From NCBI RefSeq assembly GCF_964204645.1, contig NC_134029.1:20416450-20480449 (forward strand): 64,000 nucleotides of DNA, read 5' to 3'. This DNA comes from Tubulanus polymorphus. Lineage: Eukaryota > Nemertea > Palaeonemertea > Tubulaniformes > Tubulanidae. Within the stretch, counting starts at the first letter, position 1. Each line of letters begins with the position of its first letter. The notes under the pieces were generated by a model, which did not search any database, was not told the DNA's origin, and saw nothing but the letters and a program-made list of their open reading frames with translations. The position numbers were made by a program, and so were the translations under genes. Of the stretch, positions 62,506-64,000 are shown in pieces.

Positions 62506-63814
62506 ATGGACGAATAAATATGTGTACACATGCCCCGGTTGCGCTTGTAAAGACCCTCGGAGAAGGTGAGTGCTTAACAAAATGGAAATTCGACGAATAT
62601 TGGGTCAGTCGTTATGCATCTAGGTCAAAACGATTTTCATTATAATACCCCTGTTGTGTCGTAGTCGGTCGAAACGATAAAGATAATATGCACACAAATC
62701 ATGAGCACGAAAAAAAAAACCGAACTCAAAACGAAAGATGATTGGTAATTTCGTTAGAAAAGCGCTGATGGAATAAGTGACAACAACAATCATAATTTTC
62801 CAGATTCGGTCGCTTAGTGATATTTCATAACAAACAACGCGCCGCGAATATTTCAGGCGTTCGCAGATAAAAATTATGTCTCGATTTCGTTCAGAATATT
62901 CAGAATCAGTATTCGTTTAGCTAATCAATTACGATAGAAAGTGAACAAATATTTTGAAATAATACACAACGCCGAAGAATTTTGAATAGGGGGGCAAAAC
63001 ATGCGAGGTCTAGTTGTGCGCATGTAGTTGTGCATGACCGCGAACACCATAGGTGCGTAGCCTCATACGTGGAGGGGGGATAGGGGTGATTGGGATTTGG
63101 CGGCCCTCCCGGTAGTCCCTTCAGAAAATTTAAAAAAAATAGATCACTTTCTAAGAGAACAAAATGACCAGCAAAAGTTTGCTACTGAATGCGTGCGCGA
63201 CTTTCTTAGGCCAGGTTGCGAAAAATGTTATCTCGGCAAAAAAATAGGGAGGGGGGCCTTTGGACCCAGCTGATGCCCGTATCACAGATATATTACTTTT
63301 TATAGGTACGCAATAAACAATCTAATCACATTAACCGATAGGTGTATATATATATATATATATATATATACACTATATATAAATTACTTATCGCAATTGT
63401 GCAAATTGATTCTATTGATACGATGTACTAAAATAATGCATTCGGTTTTCAATTAATGAATTGATACAAAGCGCACCTCGGTGCGTCACGACATGTTTTT
63501 TTCACGCGGGCGCGCTACGAAAATAAGTCTCAGCAGCGCGGACCTCGTCTCCGGTTGACGCGCGCGCGCGCGCGTTCGCGATCGATCGGGCGCAATCAAT
63601 GATGATTAGAATTATTGACATGTTTTTCGTTAAATGTTAATCAAGAAAAACGCTTTATCTATTAGCGCATTTATATTCGTCTAAAATAGCACACCGTATG
63701 AAAAATCACTTTCGTCACAAAGGTGTTGTCATAACAATTCTACATATACAAAAATATATATATATATAAATATCTATATATTATCATATAAATATCTATA
63801 TATTATCATATATA

Positions 63815-63863
63815 GACCAGAAATACAAGATGCGATACATCTTGTCATCTTGTATTTCTGGCC
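63815..63863. other. Perfect-arm hairpin
   Basis: GACCAGAAATACAAGATG (63815-63832) pairs with CATCTTGTATTTCTGGCC (63846-63863) over 17 of 18 bases with a 13-nt loop. The stem is short for a microRNA precursor. It follows two copies of a 22-bp TATCATATAAATATCTATAT-type repeat. Confidence 0.6.
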
Positions 63864-64000
63864 TCGAATTCACTGGGACCGATAATTTGTTGTCTAAGTT
63901 GGGCAAAAAATTTGAGTCGGAGACAATATTGCGATGGTTGTTCTAGGATTTCGTAGACTGTATTATGATTATTTAAACAGCGATCACGGTAAAAATAAAG

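Larger units (their letters stand above)
60533..64000. other. Probable KLF upstream intron and right edge
   Basis: No coding exon is supported. It includes a palindromic MITE (60745-60875), a (CTCACA)n microsatellite (about 61099-61135), a GTTC repeat at about 62178-62200, a GGGTGGCCACTTT repeat from 62322, a TA run (63344-63370), and a CpG-rich patch at about 63480-63600 with a (GC)n run that could mark a promoter or enhancer. The imperfect duplicate ATGGC.TTTAAGCG...AAACT.TCCCTTC blocks at 61663-61700 and 61828-61865 are local repeats. Confidence 0.45.

Overview
The window is metazoan nuclear DNA. Genes are split by GT-AG introns, spacing is loose, and the sequence is AT-rich and packed with short palindromic transposon remnants and microsatellites. 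All recognisable proteins are animal families: two SLC6 transporters, ADCK2, RAB9, UCHL3 and a KLF zinc-finger factor. A bilaterian invertebrate, perhaps a lophotrochozoan, fits best. That placement is inference from gene content and repeat style; no marker here fixes the clade.

Layout. On the minus strand, 2.2-27.2 kb holds two tandem, head-to-tail SLC6 Na+/Cl- dependent transporter genes. Copy A (2230-8353, 14 coding exons) lies downstream of copy B (8975-27189, 14 coding exons including two far-upstream exons for the N-terminal tail). Their exon lengths and intron phases match almost throughout the 12-TM core, so they arose by duplication, but they differ at substrate/ion-site residues and in their tails. 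On the plus strand, 30.95-36.55 kb holds a complete ten-exon ADCK2 gene. RAB9 (minus, one coding exon, 43461-44099) and UCHL3 (plus, nine coding exons, 44694-48816) stand head to head with only about 0.6 kb between their start codons, suggesting a shared promoter. At the right edge (minus, 59169-60532) are the last two exons of a Krueppel-like factor whose 5' part lies outside the window.

The remainder is introns and intergenic DNA dominated by MITE-like foldback elements. Several families with unrelated interiors share a terminal GGGCCCAGTT-type motif. Others are TTAA-flanked (piggyBac-like), or form families beginning GGGTGGCCACTTT or AGGGTCCCTA. There are also two large tandem duplications (264 and 337 bp), a 46-bp satellite in a UCHL3 intron, and long TA microsatellites.

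The genes do not form a pathway. They are a neurotransmitter/amino-acid transporter pair, a mitochondrial coenzyme-Q-type kinase-like protein, a late-endosome Rab, a deubiquitinase and a transcription factor that happen to be neighbours. Exon boundaries were read by eye from splice consensus, frame continuity and family similarity; no alignment or transcript data were available.
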